Source of the DNA: Acetobacteraceae bacterium
GTDB lineage: Bacteria; Pseudomonadota; Alphaproteobacteria; Acetobacterales; Acetobacteraceae
Assembly (NCBI GenBank): GCA_030041375.1
Contig: JASHOA010000075.1
Coordinates: forward strand, 1-60,725
Direction: 5' to 3'
DNA length: 60,725 nucleotides
Shown here: piece after piece, positions 51,611 through 60,614 of the stretch
How positions within the stretch are numbered: position 1 is the first letter of the stretch
Layout of the letters: every line of letters begins with the position of its first letter
Translations under genes and position numbers: made by a program
The notes under the pieces: generated by a model
Database searches by the model: none
The model's input: the letters and a program-made list of their open reading frames with translations, nothing else
What the model was told of the DNA's origin: nothing

Positions 51611-52230
51611 TGGACGATGATGGCGCGAGGGGGCGGGATACCGGCGCGCTGATCGCGTGGATGCGCCGGCTCGCGGCAACGATCAGGACGCACGAAGCGG
51701 AATTGACCGCGCTCGATGCGGCGATCGGGGACGGCGATCACGGCGCCAACCTGGCGCGCGGCTTCAACAAGGTCGAACAGAAACTCGATGCCGAAATGCC
51801 GGCGACGCCGGCCGCGTTGCTCCGGCTGGTCGGGATGACCTTGATCGGCTCGGTGGGCGGCGCCGCGGGACCGCTCTATGGCACGTTCTTCCTCGAGGCC
51901 GGCAAGGCGGCGGGCAGTGCCGCGGAACTCGACGAGGCGGGGCTTGTGCGCTGCCTCGCGGCCGGGCTCGCCGGGGTCAAGGCGCGCGGCAAGGCCGAGC
52001 CCGGCGACAAGACGATGGTCGATGCGCTGACGCCGGCGATCGAGGCGCTGGGGAGCCGGGGAGGCCTGGCCGAGGCCGGTCGCGCGGCACGGGCGGGGGC
52101 GCAGGCGACGGCGCCGCTGATCGCGCGCAAGGGGCGCGCGAGCTACCTCGGAGAGCGCGCGATCGGCCATGTCGATCCGGGCGCCATGTCCTCGGTGCTG
52201 CTGATCGAGTCCCTCGCGGAGGCCGGTTGA
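51610..52230 (+). CDS. dhaL: Dihydroxyacetone kinase subunit DhaL
   Basis: The protein has 206 residues, starting at ATG 51610-51612, which shares one base with the dhaK stop. The ADP/Mg site is LDAAIGDGDHGANLARGFNK with Asp36, Asp41 and Asp43. GSVGGAAGPLYGTFFLEAGK and the final GAMSSVLLIESLAEAG are also typical. DhaL carries tightly bound ADP that is rephosphorylated by DhaM and passes phosphate to dihydroxyacetone. Confidence 0.95.
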   Translation: MDDDGARGRDTGALIAWMRRLAATIRTHEAELTALDAAIGDGDHGANLARGFNKVEQKLDAEMPATPAALLRLVGMTLIGSVGGAAGPLYGTFFLEAGKAAGSAAELDEAGLVRCLAAGLAGVKARGKAEPGDKTMVDALTPAIEALGSRGGLAEAGRAARAGAQATAPLIARKGRASYLGERAIGHVDPGAMSSVLLIESLAEAG

Positions 52231-52238
52231 GGACGCGG

Positions 52239-54566
52239 ATGCCGGAGGGGACGGTCGGGCTCGTCCTCGTCTCGCACAGCCGGACTTTGGCCTGTTCGGT
52301 CGCCAGGCTGGCACGGCAGATGGCAGGCGCCGAGGCGCGGATCGCCATTGCGGCGGGGGCGGGGGAGGATCGGAGCGATCTCGGAACGGATGCGACCGAG
52401 ATCGCGGCGGCGATCGAGGCGCTCGATTCCGCCGCCGGCACGCTGGTGCTGATGGATCTCGGGAGCGCCATCCTCAGCGCCGGGACCGCGCTCGAGCTGA
52501 TCGACCCGGCGATGCGCGAGAGGGTCCTGCTGTCGGCCGGGCCGTTCGTCGAGGGCGCGCTGGCGGCCGCGGTGGCCGCCGCCGCGGGGAGCCCGCTCAG
52601 GGAGGTTCGTGACGAGGCGCTCGGCGCGCTGGCGCCGAAGCAGGCAGAGCTGGGCGAAGATGTTGCGGCAGGAGATCGCAGTGCCGGCGCCGGGACGGGC
52701 GAGGCGGAGTGGGCGCGCACGGTCGCGATCGCCGATCCGGCCGGCCTGCATCTCCGCCCGGCGGCGGCGATTGCGCGGATCGTTCGCGCCCATGGCGCGA
52801 GTGCGGCGATCTCGCCCCTCGATCGCCCGGAGCGCATCGCGAACGCGGCGAGCCTGACCGCCATGCTGGGCCTCGACCTTCGTTCGGGGGCCGTGGTTCG
52901 GGTGACCGCGCGGGGCAAGGGCGCGGCAGTGGCGCTGGAGGCGATCGAACGGTTCCTGAGCAGGGGAGCCTCCGGGTCCGAGGCAGAGCCAGAAGCGCGC
53001 GCGGAGAGGAAGGCCGGTCCGGTTCCGGTCTCGCCCGGCATCGCGATCGGCCCGGCTTTCAATCTGCGCATCGAATTTCCGAAGGTGCCCCGCAGCAGGG
53101 GCGATCCTGGCGCGGCGAAGGCCGCGCTCGCGGCGGCGCTGGCGCGCGCCAGGAACGGGATCGGGAGCGGCGGTTCGGCTGTTCTCGCTCTGCAGCGCGA
53201 GCTTCTCGATGACCCGGCTCTTCTCGAGCGCGCGCTCTCGCTGGTCGAAGAGGAGAAGCTGGAGGCAGCGCCGGCCTGGGCCGAGACGGTGGAGGAAGCG
53301 GCGGCGCGGATCGCCGCGCTCGGGGATCCGATCCTGAGCGCCCGGGCGGCCGATCTGAAGGATGCGGGGCGCCGCGTGCTGGCCGCGCTCGGGGTTGCGG
53401 GGGAAGGCGGGCTGCCGGCGGGGATGCCACCCTCCATCATCATCGCCGAGGACCTCGCACCTTCGTTGGCCGCTGCATTCGATCCGGCGCACGTCCTTGG
53501 CGTGATCGATCGCGCGGGCGGACCGACCACGCACGCCGCGATCCTGCTCCGCGCGCGCGGCATTCCGGCCGTGGCCGGCGCCTTTTCGATCGGCGAGGTC
53601 GCGGACGGAACGCTCTTTGCTATCGACGGCGCCTCGGGGCGCACCTGGCGCGCGCCGGATGCGGAGACCTGCGCGATGCTGGAGGCCGAGCGCGCCGTCG
53701 AGCGGGAGCGAAACGCGACGGTCGCCGGTACCGTTTCGTTGGCGGATGGAACCGTGATCGAACTCTGGGCCAATGCCGGAGGTAGAGACGAAGTGGTGGC
53801 GGCGCGGCGCGCCGACGCTCGCGGGATCGGGCTTTTGCGGAGCGAATTCCTGTTCCTCGAGCGCGCTCTTCCTCCTTCGGAGGAGGAGCAGGCTCAGGAA
53901 CTGGGGGCGGTGATCGAGCCGATGCGCGGCCGGCCGGTCATTCTGCGAACGCTCGATGCCGGTGCCGACAAGCCGATTCCGTTCCTGCCGATCGCGCAGG
54001 AGGCGAATCCCTTCCTCGGAGTACGCGGCATCCGGGCGACGCTCGCCCACCCGGAGCTGTTCGCGACCCAGCTCCGCGCTTTCCTCCGCGCCGGTTGCGG
54101 CCATGAGCTCGGCATCATGCTGCCGATGGTCACGGAGCCGGCGGAAGTCGCCGCCGCGCGCGATCTCCTGGCGGCCGCGCATGGCGATCTCGTTTCGGCG
54201 CGGGTGCCGCACGCCTGGCCGGTTCTGCTCGGCATCATGGTCGAGGTGCCGGCCGCCGCCTGGCGGATCGCGGCGTTCCGCGATCTTTGTGACTTCTACT
54301 CGATCGGCACCAACGACCTGACGCAGTACGTGCTGGCCGCCGATCGTGGCAATCCGCGGCTGGCCCGCTTCCACGACGCGGGAAACGAGGCGGTGATCGC
54401 GCTCTGCCGGCGGGTTGCGGCAGAGGGCGGCCGGCCGACCTCGGTGTGCGGCGAGGCGGCGGGAGAGCCGCGGATTGCGCGGAGCCTGGTCGCGGCCGGG
54501 ATTCGCCGCCTTTCCATGGCCCCGGCGCTGTTCGGTCCGGTCGGCGAGGCGCTGAGAGCGGGATGA
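52239..54566 (+). CDS. dhaM: Multidomain DhaM: EIIA-HPr-Enzyme I phosphotransferase
   Basis: The protein has 775 residues, starting at ATG 52239. Domain 1 (about 1-130) is the mannose-type EIIA of DhaM with His13 (LVSHSRTLACSVARLARQ). Domain 2 (about 155-240) is HPr-like with His171 (IADPAGLHLRPAAAIARIV). Domain 3 (about 260-775) is Enzyme I: His432 in GGPTTHAAILLRARGIPAVA, the PEP-binding segments LRSEFLFLERALPPSEEE and DFYSIGTNDLTQYVLAADRG, and SVCGEAAGEP with its Cys. It moves phosphate from PEP to DhaL-ADP with no need for a separate general PTS. Confidence 0.94.
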   Translation: MPEGTVGLVLVSHSRTLACSVARLARQMAGAEARIAIAAGAGEDRSDLGTDATEIAAAIEALDSAAGTLVLMDLGSAILSAGTALELIDPAMRERVLLSAGPFVEGALAAAVAAAAGSPLREVRDEALGALAPKQAELGEDVAAGDRSAGAGTGEAEWARTVAIADPAGLHLRPAAAIARIVRAHGASAAISPLDRPERIANAASLTAMLGLDLRSGAVVRVTARGKGAAVALEAIERFLSRGASGSEAEPEARAERKAGPVPVSPGIAIGPAFNLRIEFPKVPRSRGDPGAAKAALAAALARARNGIGSGGSAVLALQRELLDDPALLERALSLVEEEKLEAAPAWAETVEEAAARIAALGDPILSARAADLKDAGRRVLAALGVAGEGGLPAGMPPSIIIAEDLAPSLAAAFDPAHVLGVIDRAGGPTTHAAILLRARGIPAVAGAFSIGEVADGTLFAIDGASGRTWRAPDAETCAMLEAERAVERERNATVAGTVSLADGTVIELWANAGGRDEVVAARRADARGIGLLRSEFLFLERALPPSEEEQAQELGAVIEPMRGRPVILRTLDAGADKPIPFLPIAQEANPFLGVRGIRATLAHPELFATQLRAFLRAGCGHELGIMLPMVTEPAEVAAARDLLAAAHGDLVSARVPHAWPVLLGIMVEVPAAAWRIAAFRDLCDFYSIGTNDLTQYVLAADRGNPRLARFHDAGNEAVIALCRRVAAEGGRPTSVCGEAAGEPRIARSLVAAGIRRLSMAPALFGPVGEALRAG

Positions 54567-54581
54567 TGTTCGATCATCCCG
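54559..54581 (+). terminator. Hairpin over the dhaM stop codon
   Basis: CGGGATGAT and ATCATCCCG form a perfect 9-bp stem with a GTTCG loop. The stop codon is inside the left arm. There is no T-tract after it, so this is at best a weak or factor-assisted terminator. The rest of the 54567-54832 gap contains only the terminator of the next gene. Confidence 0.4.
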
Positions 54582-54764
54582 CTCCGATCGGATCGCGAGC
54601 AGGCATCCGGCGGCCATGGCCTGGAAGCGATCCCGGAAGCGGCGCGTGAGCTTTGGCCCGTGCGGCTTGTAGCAGCCGGTTCAGCCACCGAGCCGGGCGA
54701 CGATCCAGGCCGGGGCCGCCGGTTGCAGGCGCGAACAGGCGAGGCAGTAGGTCGCGGGGGATCA

Positions 54765-54805
54765 CAAAAAAGTGAGCGGCCGGGGCAGATCCACGCCCCG
54801 GCCGC
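54765..54805 (-). terminator. Rho-independent terminator of the second PEP-CTERM gene
   Basis: On the minus strand GCGGCCGGGGC pairs with GCCCCGGCCGC (54805-54776), followed by TCACTTTTTTGTG with a run of six T. It lies 28 bases after the stop of the gene at 54833-55555. Confidence 0.8.
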
Positions 54806-54832
54806 GAAGTGTCAAAAACTCCGACAGATGTA

Positions 54833-55555
54833 TCAGGCGCGGCGGCGACGCACCCAGCCGACGGCGCCGATCGCGATCAGTGCCGTGCCGAGGAGGGCGA
54901 GCGAGCCCGGCTCGGGGACGGGTGTCAGATCGGTGTTGGACGAGAAGTTGATTTCGGCGCCCGGGTCGAGCACGATCGTGATATCCTGAGTCATTGAGAA
55001 CGGAGCGGTGAGGGATGAGATCAGCAGATCGTCGTTGGAATTATATGAACCCGCACTGGTGATGTCGGGAGTCACCGCAGTCGTGTTGTAAGTGCCGGGG
55101 GTGACGTTCTGCCCGTTCCCTTGGTCAATCGAGCTGACGAAAGACAAGGTATTGGAGGCTTTTCCAATGGTCACGGTTCCACCGATGTCACTCTGCAGCA
55201 TCAGGGTCGAGGCCGGGGGCGCCGTCGGTGTCGCAAAATCGACGCTGCCGATCGTGAGAACGATCGTCGCGTCCGAGCTGCTGTTGTTGACAATCGAAAC
55301 CGTGGCGCCAACGAGTTTGGAGAGGGTCGACATGCCGGGCGAGTTCGCGCTAGCTTCCAACCCTTTAATCTCCACGTCTTCCTCAGTTACGGTTGCGTTG
55401 CAGGTTCCCCCGTTCGTGGCGGTGCACGCGGTGCCCGAGCTTGTGCCGCTGCTCGTGGTGATCGAGTAGGTTGCCTCCAGATCGGCGTGTGCCAGCGGAG
55501 CCAAGGCGAGGCCACTGGCCGATAGCAGCAACGCTGCCAGGAATGTTTTCTTCAT
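54833..55555 (-). CDS. PEP-CTERM sorting domain protein (2)
   Basis: The protein has 240 residues, starting at ATG 55555-55553 after CGGAGAAC. A signal peptide (FLAALLLSASGLALAPLAHA) is followed by a Thr/Ser-rich beta-type ectodomain (SITTSSGTSSGTACTATNGG, then DVEIKGLEASANSPGMSTLS). The C-terminus is PVPEPGSLALLGTALIAIGA plus VGWVRRRRA, a standard PEP-CTERM signal. It is probably an exported surface or matrix protein. It has its own strong terminator, so it is likely monocistronic. Confidence 0.88.
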   Translation of the reverse strand: MKKTFLAALLLSASGLALAPLAHADLEATYSITTSSGTSSGTACTATNGGTCNATVTEEDVEIKGLEASANSPGMSTLSKLVGATVSIVNNSSSDATIVLTIGSVDFATPTAPPASTLMLQSDIGGTVTIGKASNTLSFVSSIDQGNGQNVTPGTYNTTAVTPDITSAGSYNSNDDLLISSLTAPFSMTQDITIVLDPGAEINFSSNTDLTPVPEPGSLALLGTALIAIGAVGWVRRRRA

Positions 55556-55768
55556 CGTCTTGTTCTCCGTCGCATAGGTTAGGCTGGCTACAGAGGTAAG
55601 CAAACATCGTGCCAGCCACTTTACTCGTTGAAATTGCTCAATTCCGATTCCGGCCGTTGGCAGCAACTGTAAAATGCTCCGACGCCGGGCCTGACGGGGC
55701 GGGTCCAGAGAGAGCAGCCCAGGGCCTGGAAGGCGCTTCGGGGGCTGCCCTCCTCCCAAAGGGCAGGC

Positions 55769-57025
55769 TCAGGGCGGCGGGGCGAGGAGGAGGCGGTTGA
55801 GGCTGGAGAGAGTGGCGAAGGTCTCGGCCCAGGCGCGGCGGAAGGGTGCCTCGGCGATACCGCGCTCGGCGAAGGTGGCGGCAATCTCGCCCACGCTATG
55901 GCGGCCGTCGATGCGGGCGAGGATGGCGGCGGCGAGCGGGGGCAGAGGCACCAGCGCGCGCAGGCCGTCGAAGAGAAAGGAGATCGTGCCGTCGGGACGG
56001 ATGTGCTTCGCCAGATCCGCGCCCGAAATCTCGCGCATCACCGGAAGCGCACCCGGATGCATCGGATCCGGAAACGCGATGGTTGATTCCCTGCGCACGC
56101 AATAGGCGATGTGCGTGCTCATGTTCCCTGTCACGGCCTCGGCCAGCGTGGCCTTCGATGTGCTGTCGAGCGATTGGGCCAGCGCGCGCAATTTCGGATC
56201 CGGGAGCCAAGTTGCGGGTTCGTAACGCATCGGCTCGATCAGCGCGGCGATGCGGAGGCCGGCGCGCTCGAGCATGCCGGCGAGGTCCGGCACGGTGAAG
56301 GTGCGCTCGCGGGGGTTGAGCAGCAGGTCGTAAATTCCCGCATCCCCGCCCTCCAGATGGTCGCCGACATAGGGATTGCGGCGCAGCCACCCGCTCTCCG
56401 GCAGATGGCGGAGCAGGCGCCTGGCAACCGCGAGGCGCTCCGCCGGCTTTTCTTCGACCGGCGCGAGCAGGCGCAGGGCCTCCTGCAGCATGCCGACGCC
56501 GGTGCGGCCGTAGGGCGCATAGACCATCAGGCCGAGCCCGCCCTCCGGCTTGAGCACCGAAAGAAGGGCGGCAAGCCCGGCTTCCGGCGCCGGCAGGTGA
56601 TGCAGCACGCCGCAGCAGTCGATGTAGTCGAAGGGGCCGAGGCCGCTTTCGGCAAGCTCGAGGAGCGAGCCCGAGTGCCATTCGATATTGTCGAGGCCGC
56701 GGACGGCGGCCCTGGCGCGGGCGGTCGCCATCGCCGCCTGCGAGCGGTCGAGATAGACGACCCGCCCCGGCCGGGCCGCGGTTGCAAGTTGCTGGGCGAG
56801 CATGATCGTGGCATCGCCGGTGCCGCCGCCGGCGATCAGGGCGGCGAGCGGGGTCGATCGCGGCCGGGTGGCGCCGAAGACCCAGTAATCGATCTCGTGG
56901 AGATGGCTCGGGCTGCCGACGACGAGGCGGCGGCGCTCCTCGGCGGGATCACGTTTCGGATAGGGATAGGCCTCGTATTGCGCGGCAAGCGCGGCATCGA
57001 GCGCATCGGCGGCGTGAGCGGTCAT
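55769..57025 (-). CDS. Class I SAM-dependent methyltransferase with C-terminal regulatory-type domain
   Basis: The protein has 418 residues. The SAM-binding motif is LIAGGGTGDATIMLAQQLAT (about 64-83), followed by VVYLDRSQAAMATARARAAV, LGPFDYIDCCGVLHHLPAPE and LKPEGGLGLMVYAPYGRTGV. The C-terminal 170 residues (TWLPDPKLRALAQSLDSTSK, GRHSVGEIAATFAERG) are of the kind annotated as methyltransferase regulatory domain. The substrate is unknown. It is divergent from the IalB-type gene. Confidence 0.85.
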   Translation of the reverse strand: MTAHAADALDAALAAQYEAYPYPKRDPAEERRRLVVGSPSHLHEIDYWVFGATRPRSTPLAALIAGGGTGDATIMLAQQLATAARPGRVVYLDRSQAAMATARARAAVRGLDNIEWHSGSLLELAESGLGPFDYIDCCGVLHHLPAPEAGLAALLSVLKPEGGLGLMVYAPYGRTGVGMLQEALRLLAPVEEKPAERLAVARRLLRHLPESGWLRRNPYVGDHLEGGDAGIYDLLLNPRERTFTVPDLAGMLERAGLRIAALIEPMRYEPATWLPDPKLRALAQSLDSTSKATLAEAVTGNMSTHIAYCVRRESTIAFPDPMHPGALPVMREISGADLAKHIRPDGTISFLFDGLRALVPLPPLAAAILARIDGRHSVGEIAATFAERGIAEAPFRRAWAETFATLSSLNRLLLAPPP

Positions 57026-57103
57026 GGCGCCGCATAGCTCGCCCGACCGGAAGCGCCAAGCTGCCGCTTGCCCGCTGCCGCCGCTCGCTCTATCTCAGCC
57101 GCC

Positions 57104-57622
57104 ATGCGCGTCCGTTCCATGATTCCCGTTGTACTCGCCCTCGCCATTGCTCCGGCCCCGCTGGCCCTGGCGGCGGCGCCGGCGCCTGCGGCGCCGAACC
57201 CGGCGCCGCTCGGGACCTTCTCGAGCTGGACCGCCGCGACCTACGATTCGGGCGGGCAGAAAATCTGCTACGCCTTCACCCGTCCCACCAGCTCGACGGG
57301 GGTGGTTCCGGGCCGGGGTGAGGTGCTGCTCAGCGTGACCCAGCGACCCGGTGTGCGCGACGAGGCTGCGGTGACCGCCGGATTCACGTATGCGAAGGAC
57401 GCGAACGTCACGCTGAGCGTCGGCGGCACGGTGTTTTCGTTCTATACGGCCGGCGATGCCGCCTTCGCCCGTGACGGCACGGCGGCAGTGCGCGCCTTCA
57501 AGGCGGGGGTGACGGCGATCGTGCATTCTCCGGGCCCGAAAGGTGGCACGGTCAACGACAGCTTCAACCTGGACGGCTTCACAGACGCCTACAACGCGAT
57601 TGTGAAAGCCTGCCCCAGATAA
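57104..57622 (+). CDS. IalB-like (invasion-associated locus B) family protein
   Basis: The protein has 172 residues, starting at ATG 57104. The signal peptide is SMIPVVLALAIAPAPLALAA with an Ala/Pro linker after it. The IalB-type part is GTFSSWTAATYDSGGQKICY, AFTRPTSSTGVVPGRGEVLL and VTLSVGGTVFSFYTAGDAAF. In other bacteria the family includes host-entry factors; here it is simply an exported alphaproteobacterial protein. Its TAA overlaps the rlmN ATG (TAATG), so the two are coupled, a known alphaproteobacterial pairing as far as I recall. Confidence 0.75.
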   Translation: MRVRSMIPVVLALAIAPAPLALAAAPAPAAPNPAPLGTFSSWTAATYDSGGQKICYAFTRPTSSTGVVPGRGEVLLSVTQRPGVRDEAAVTAGFTYAKDANVTLSVGGTVFSFYTAGDAAFARDGTAAVRAFKAGVTAIVHSPGPKGGTVNDSFNLDGFTDAYNAIVKACPR

Positions 57623-58785
57623 TGACGGGTGCCGCCGCCGCTGTTGCCGGCGAGGCGGAGCGGGCTCGGATCCTTGCCAAGGCGGCGCTGTTCGCGCCGC
57701 CCCGGGCCACGCTCGAGGACGGCAGGAAGGATGTCGTCGGGCTCACGCGGGCCGAACTGACGGCGGAATTGGCCGCGCTCGGGCAGCCGGCGTTCCGCGC
57801 GCGGCAGCTCTGGCACTGGATCTACAACCGGGGCGTTGTCGATTTCGCGCGCATGAGCACGCTGGCGCGCCCGCTGCAACTGCTGCTGGCGCGGCATTTC
57901 GCGATTCTCCGCCCGGAGATCGCGAAGATGCAGGAAAGCGCCGATGGAACGCGCAAGTTCCTGTTCCGATGGCGTGACGGCGAGGCGGTGGAGACGGTCT
58001 ATATTCCCGACCTCGAGGAAGAGCGTGGCGCGGTCTGCCTTTCCACGCAGGTCGGCTGCACGCTCTCCTGCCGGTTCTGCCACACCGGCACGCAGCGCCT
58101 TTCGCGGAATCTTTCCGCGGCCGAGATCATCGGCCAGTTCATGGCGGTGCGGGACGTGTGGGGCGAATGGCCGAGCCCGAACGGGGAGGCACGGCTCATT
58201 TCGAACATCGTGCTGATGGGAATGGGCGAGCCGCTCTACAATTACGAGGCGACGGCGCGCGCCGTGCAGATTGCCATGGACGGGGAGGGGATTGCGGTTT
58301 CGCGGCGGCGGATCACGCTTTCCACCTCCGGCGTGGTGCCGATGATGGAACGCTGCGGGGCGGAGCTTGGGGTCAACCTCGCAGTCAGCCTGCACGCCGT
58401 GCGTGACGAGCTTCGCGACGAGCTGGTGCCGCTGAACCGCAAATACCCGCTCGCGGAGCTGATGGCCGCGTGCCGGCGCTACCCGGGGAGTTCGAATGCG
58501 CGGCGCATCACGTTCGAGTACGTGATGCTGAACGGCGTGAACGATTCGGACGCCGAGGCGCGCGAACTGGTACGCCTGATCGGCGGCATTCCGGCGAAGG
58601 TGAATCTCATTCCTTTCAACCCCTGGCCAGGCAGCCGCTTCCGCCCGAGCACTTCCGGCCGCATTTCCCGCTTCGCCGCGATCGTGCGCGAGGGAGGCTT
58701 TGCCGCCCCGATGCGGATTCCGCGCGGGCGCGACATCCTGGCCGCCTGCGGCCAGTTGCGCACGGAGGCGGCAGGGCCGCATTGA
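57622..58785 (+). CDS. rlmN: 23S rRNA (adenine2503-C2)-methyltransferase RlmN
   Basis: The protein has 387 residues. The radical-SAM cluster is C146, C150 and C153 (STQVGCTLSCRFCHTGTQRL). Other motifs are IVLMGMGEPLYNYEATARAV, RRRITLSTSGVVPMM and the C-terminal GRDILAACGQLR with the conserved methyl-carrying Cys. It methylates A2503 of 23S rRNA and A37 of some tRNAs. The frame starts where the IalB-like gene ends. Confidence 0.95.
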   Translation: MTGAAAAVAGEAERARILAKAALFAPPRATLEDGRKDVVGLTRAELTAELAALGQPAFRARQLWHWIYNRGVVDFARMSTLARPLQLLLARHFAILRPEIAKMQESADGTRKFLFRWRDGEAVETVYIPDLEEERGAVCLSTQVGCTLSCRFCHTGTQRLSRNLSAAEIIGQFMAVRDVWGEWPSPNGEARLISNIVLMGMGEPLYNYEATARAVQIAMDGEGIAVSRRRITLSTSGVVPMMERCGAELGVNLAVSLHAVRDELRDELVPLNRKYPLAELMAACRRYPGSSNARRITFEYVMLNGVNDSDAEARELVRLIGGIPAKVNLIPFNPWPGSRFRPSTSGRISRFAAIVREGGFAAPMRIPRGRDILAACGQLRTEAAGPH

Positions 58786-58848
58786 GCGCCGGCCCCTTGT
58801 GTCGGGATGCCGGAGGGACGATCTGGTGCCAGGTGAAGGAGGGAGGTA

Positions 58849-58903
58849 CTCCCTCACCCCTGACCCCTCACCGGGAGCCCGGCCTAGAGGGAAAGGGAAA
58901 AGG
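58849..58903. repeat. Intergenic repeat related to the copies after tRNA-Gly
   Basis: CTCCCTCACCCCTGACCCCT is followed by ACCGGGAGCCCGGC and then AGAGGGAAAGGG. It is a diverged relative of the CTCCCTCACCCCCGACCCCT units at 60431-60515, here with one unit only. It lies in the gap between rlmN and nfuA. Confidence 0.6.
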
Positions 58904-58998
58904 TGTTGCGGAGTGCGGTGGGCGAGTGACGCACGAGCGAAAATGGGCACCAGCGGCCAAGAAATTGCGCCGCCGCCGAGAATGACAGAGGGAAAGCG

Positions 58999-59559
58999 AT
59001 GTTCATCGAGACCGAAGGCACCCCCAATCCCGCGACGCTGAAGTTCCTCCCCGGGCGCGCGGTGCTCGGGGGCGCGACCGCCGACTTCGCGACCGATGAG
59101 GCGGCGGCCAGGAGCCCGCTCGCGCTCAGCCTGTTCGAGCTTCCCGGCGTGGCGCGGGTTTTTCTCGGTGCGGACTTCGTTACCGTCACCAAGACCGACG
59201 ACAGTTCCTGGCAGGCACTGAAGCCACGGGTGCTCGGCGCCATCATGGAGCATTTCCTCTCCGGCCGGCCCGTGCTGGAGGGTGATGCGGATGCGCTGGA
59301 GGAGGACGAGATTGCGCCCGAGGACGAGGAGGTCGTCTCGCAAATCAAGGAACTGCTCGATACGCGAGTGCGCCCGGCGGTAGCCGGCGATGGCGGAGAC
59401 ATCATCTTCCGCGGCTATCGTGAAGGTGTCGTCAAGCTCTACCTGCAGGGTGCGTGCAGCGGCTGCCCGTCTTCGCGCGCGACCCTCAAGCACGGCATCG
59501 AGAACATGCTCCGCCACTACATTCCGGAAGTGAGGGCGGTCGAGCAGGTGGATCTCTGA
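58999..59559 (+). CDS. nfuA: NfuA-type Fe-S cluster carrier (NifU C-terminal family)
   Basis: The protein has 186 residues. The N-terminal half has the degenerate A-type fold ([20 protein letters not shown]), and the C-terminal Nfu domain carries C153 and C156 ([20 protein letters not shown]) after [20 protein letters not shown]. It accepts and delivers [4Fe-4S] clusters. Its TGA overlaps the start of the nitroreductase gene (59557-59561). Confidence 0.94.
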   Translation: MFIETEGTPNPATLKFLPGRAVLGGATADFATDEAAARSPLALSLFELPGVARVFLGADFVTVTKTDDSSWQALKPRVLGAIMEHFLSGRPVLEGDADALEEDEIAPEDEEVVSQIKELLDTRVRPAVAGDGGDIIFRGYREGVVKLYLQGACSGCPSSRATLKHGIENMLRHYIPEVRAVEQVDL

Positions 59560-60260
59560 TGCCATCGGGCACGATGGAAGAAGTACAGGTGCCCGCGGGC
59601 GCGGTGGACGAGAGAGCGGCGATCGAGGTTCCGGCGGAGGAAGCTTCCGCACCGGAGATCGAAGAAAAAAGCCGGGCGATCGAGGAGGCGGCGCTGGATG
59701 CGATTTTTCGCGCCGCGCGCACGCACGACAAGTTCCGCGACGAGCCCGTCAGCGATGAAACGCTGAATGCTCTCTACGATCTTTTGAAGTGGGGCCCGAC
59801 TTCGGCCAACTGCTCGCCGGCGCGGTTTCTGTTTCTTCGCTCGCGGGCGGCAAAGGAGCGCCTTCGCCCGGCGCTCTCGTCCGGCAATCGCGAGAAGACG
59901 ATGGCGGCGCCGGTGACGGTGATCGTCGCCTACGAGCCCAGATTCTACGACCGGCTTTCCGAGCTTTATCCGCTGAGCGCGGATGCGCGCTCCTGGTTCT
60001 CCGGCAACGAGGCCTTCGCCGGCGAGACGGCGTTCCGCAACGGTACCCTGCAGGGGGCTTACCTGATCATCGCGGCGCGCGCGCTCGGGCTCGATTGCGG
60101 GCCAATGTCGGGCTTCGACAAGGCCAAGGTGGATGAGGAGTTCTTCGCCTATCGGGGATGGAAGTCGAATTTCCTGTGCAATCTCGGCCATGGCGATCCG
60201 GCCGGGCTCGGGCCGCGGCTGCCGCGCCTTGCGTTCAACGAGGCGTGCGAGATTCTCTGA
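59559..60260 (+). CDS. Nitroreductase family protein, malonic semialdehyde reductase (RutE)-like
   Basis: The protein has 233 residues from ATG 59559, which overlaps the nfuA stop. About the first 40 residues are an acidic extension not usual in the family; the FMN domain then runs [60 protein letters not shown] and [20 protein letters not shown]. These are the RutE/HadB-type marks. RutE reduces 3-oxopropanoate in uracil breakdown, but no other rut genes are here. General nitroreductase activity is possible. Confidence 0.85.
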   Translation: MPSGTMEEVQVPAGAVDERAAIEVPAEEASAPEIEEKSRAIEEAALDAIFRAARTHDKFRDEPVSDETLNALYDLLKWGPTSANCSPARFLFLRSRAAKERLRPALSSGNREKTMAAPVTVIVAYEPRFYDRLSELYPLSADARSWFSGNEAFAGETAFRNGTLQGAYLIIAARALGLDCGPMSGFDKAKVDEEFFAYRGWKSNFLCNLGHGDPAGLGPRLPRLAFNEACEIL

Positions 60261-60305
60261 GTTCTGCTTGCCCGTGCCGGGGCGGTGGGGTACGAGCGTG
60301 GGAGC

Positions 60306-60378
60306 GCGGACGTAGCTCAGTTGGTAGAGCATGAGCCTTCCAAGCTCAGGGTCGCGAGTTCGAATCTCGTCGTCCGCT
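60306..60378 (+). tRNA. tRNA-Gly (UCC)
   Basis: The acceptor stem is GCGGACG pairing with CGTCCGC. The D arm is GCTCAGTTGGTAGAGC. The anticodon stem TGAGC/GCTCA holds the loop CTTCCAA, so the anticodon is TCC (Gly, codon GGA). The T arm is GCGAG-TTCGAAT-CTCGT. The discriminator base is T60378 and CCA is not encoded. Confidence 0.95.
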
Positions 60379-60430
60379 CCGCCGGCAGGGCAGCGAATTT
60401 CGCACGGCGGGTTCCCTCATCTCCGGCCCC

Positions 60431-60515
60431 TCTCTCCCTCACCCCCGACCCCTCTCTCCCTCACCCCCGACCCCTCTCTCCCTCACCCCCGACCCCTCTC
60501 CCAGAGGGAGAGGGG
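60431..60515. repeat. 22-bp tandem repeats with terminal palindrome after tRNA-Gly
   Basis: Three exact units TCTCTCCCTCACCCCCGACC plus CC occupy 60431-60496. A perfect palindrome follows: CCCCTCTCCC-AGA-GGGAGAGGGG (60493-60515). A further GAGGGAGAGGGAAAAGGGGG lies just after it. The palindrome may form a hairpin after the tRNA. The rest of the gap to 60614 shows no gene. Confidence 0.85.
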
Positions 60516-60614
60516 AGGAAAAGGTATGCCGGCCCAGAGGGAGAGGGAAAAGGGGGCGATCGGACGCGGGGGGATCTGTGTCACTCAAGTTTGATTCGGG
60601 GTACTTAGCCTTAC

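Noticed and set aside
52143-54617. An 824-codon minus-strand frame
   Set aside because: It is antisense to dhaM, where three phosphotransfer domains are clear.
60431-60515. Possible CRISPR array or origin iterons
   Set aside because: Units are directly abutting 22-mers of GC-rich simple sequence with a terminal palindrome and no spacers; a replication gene is not near.
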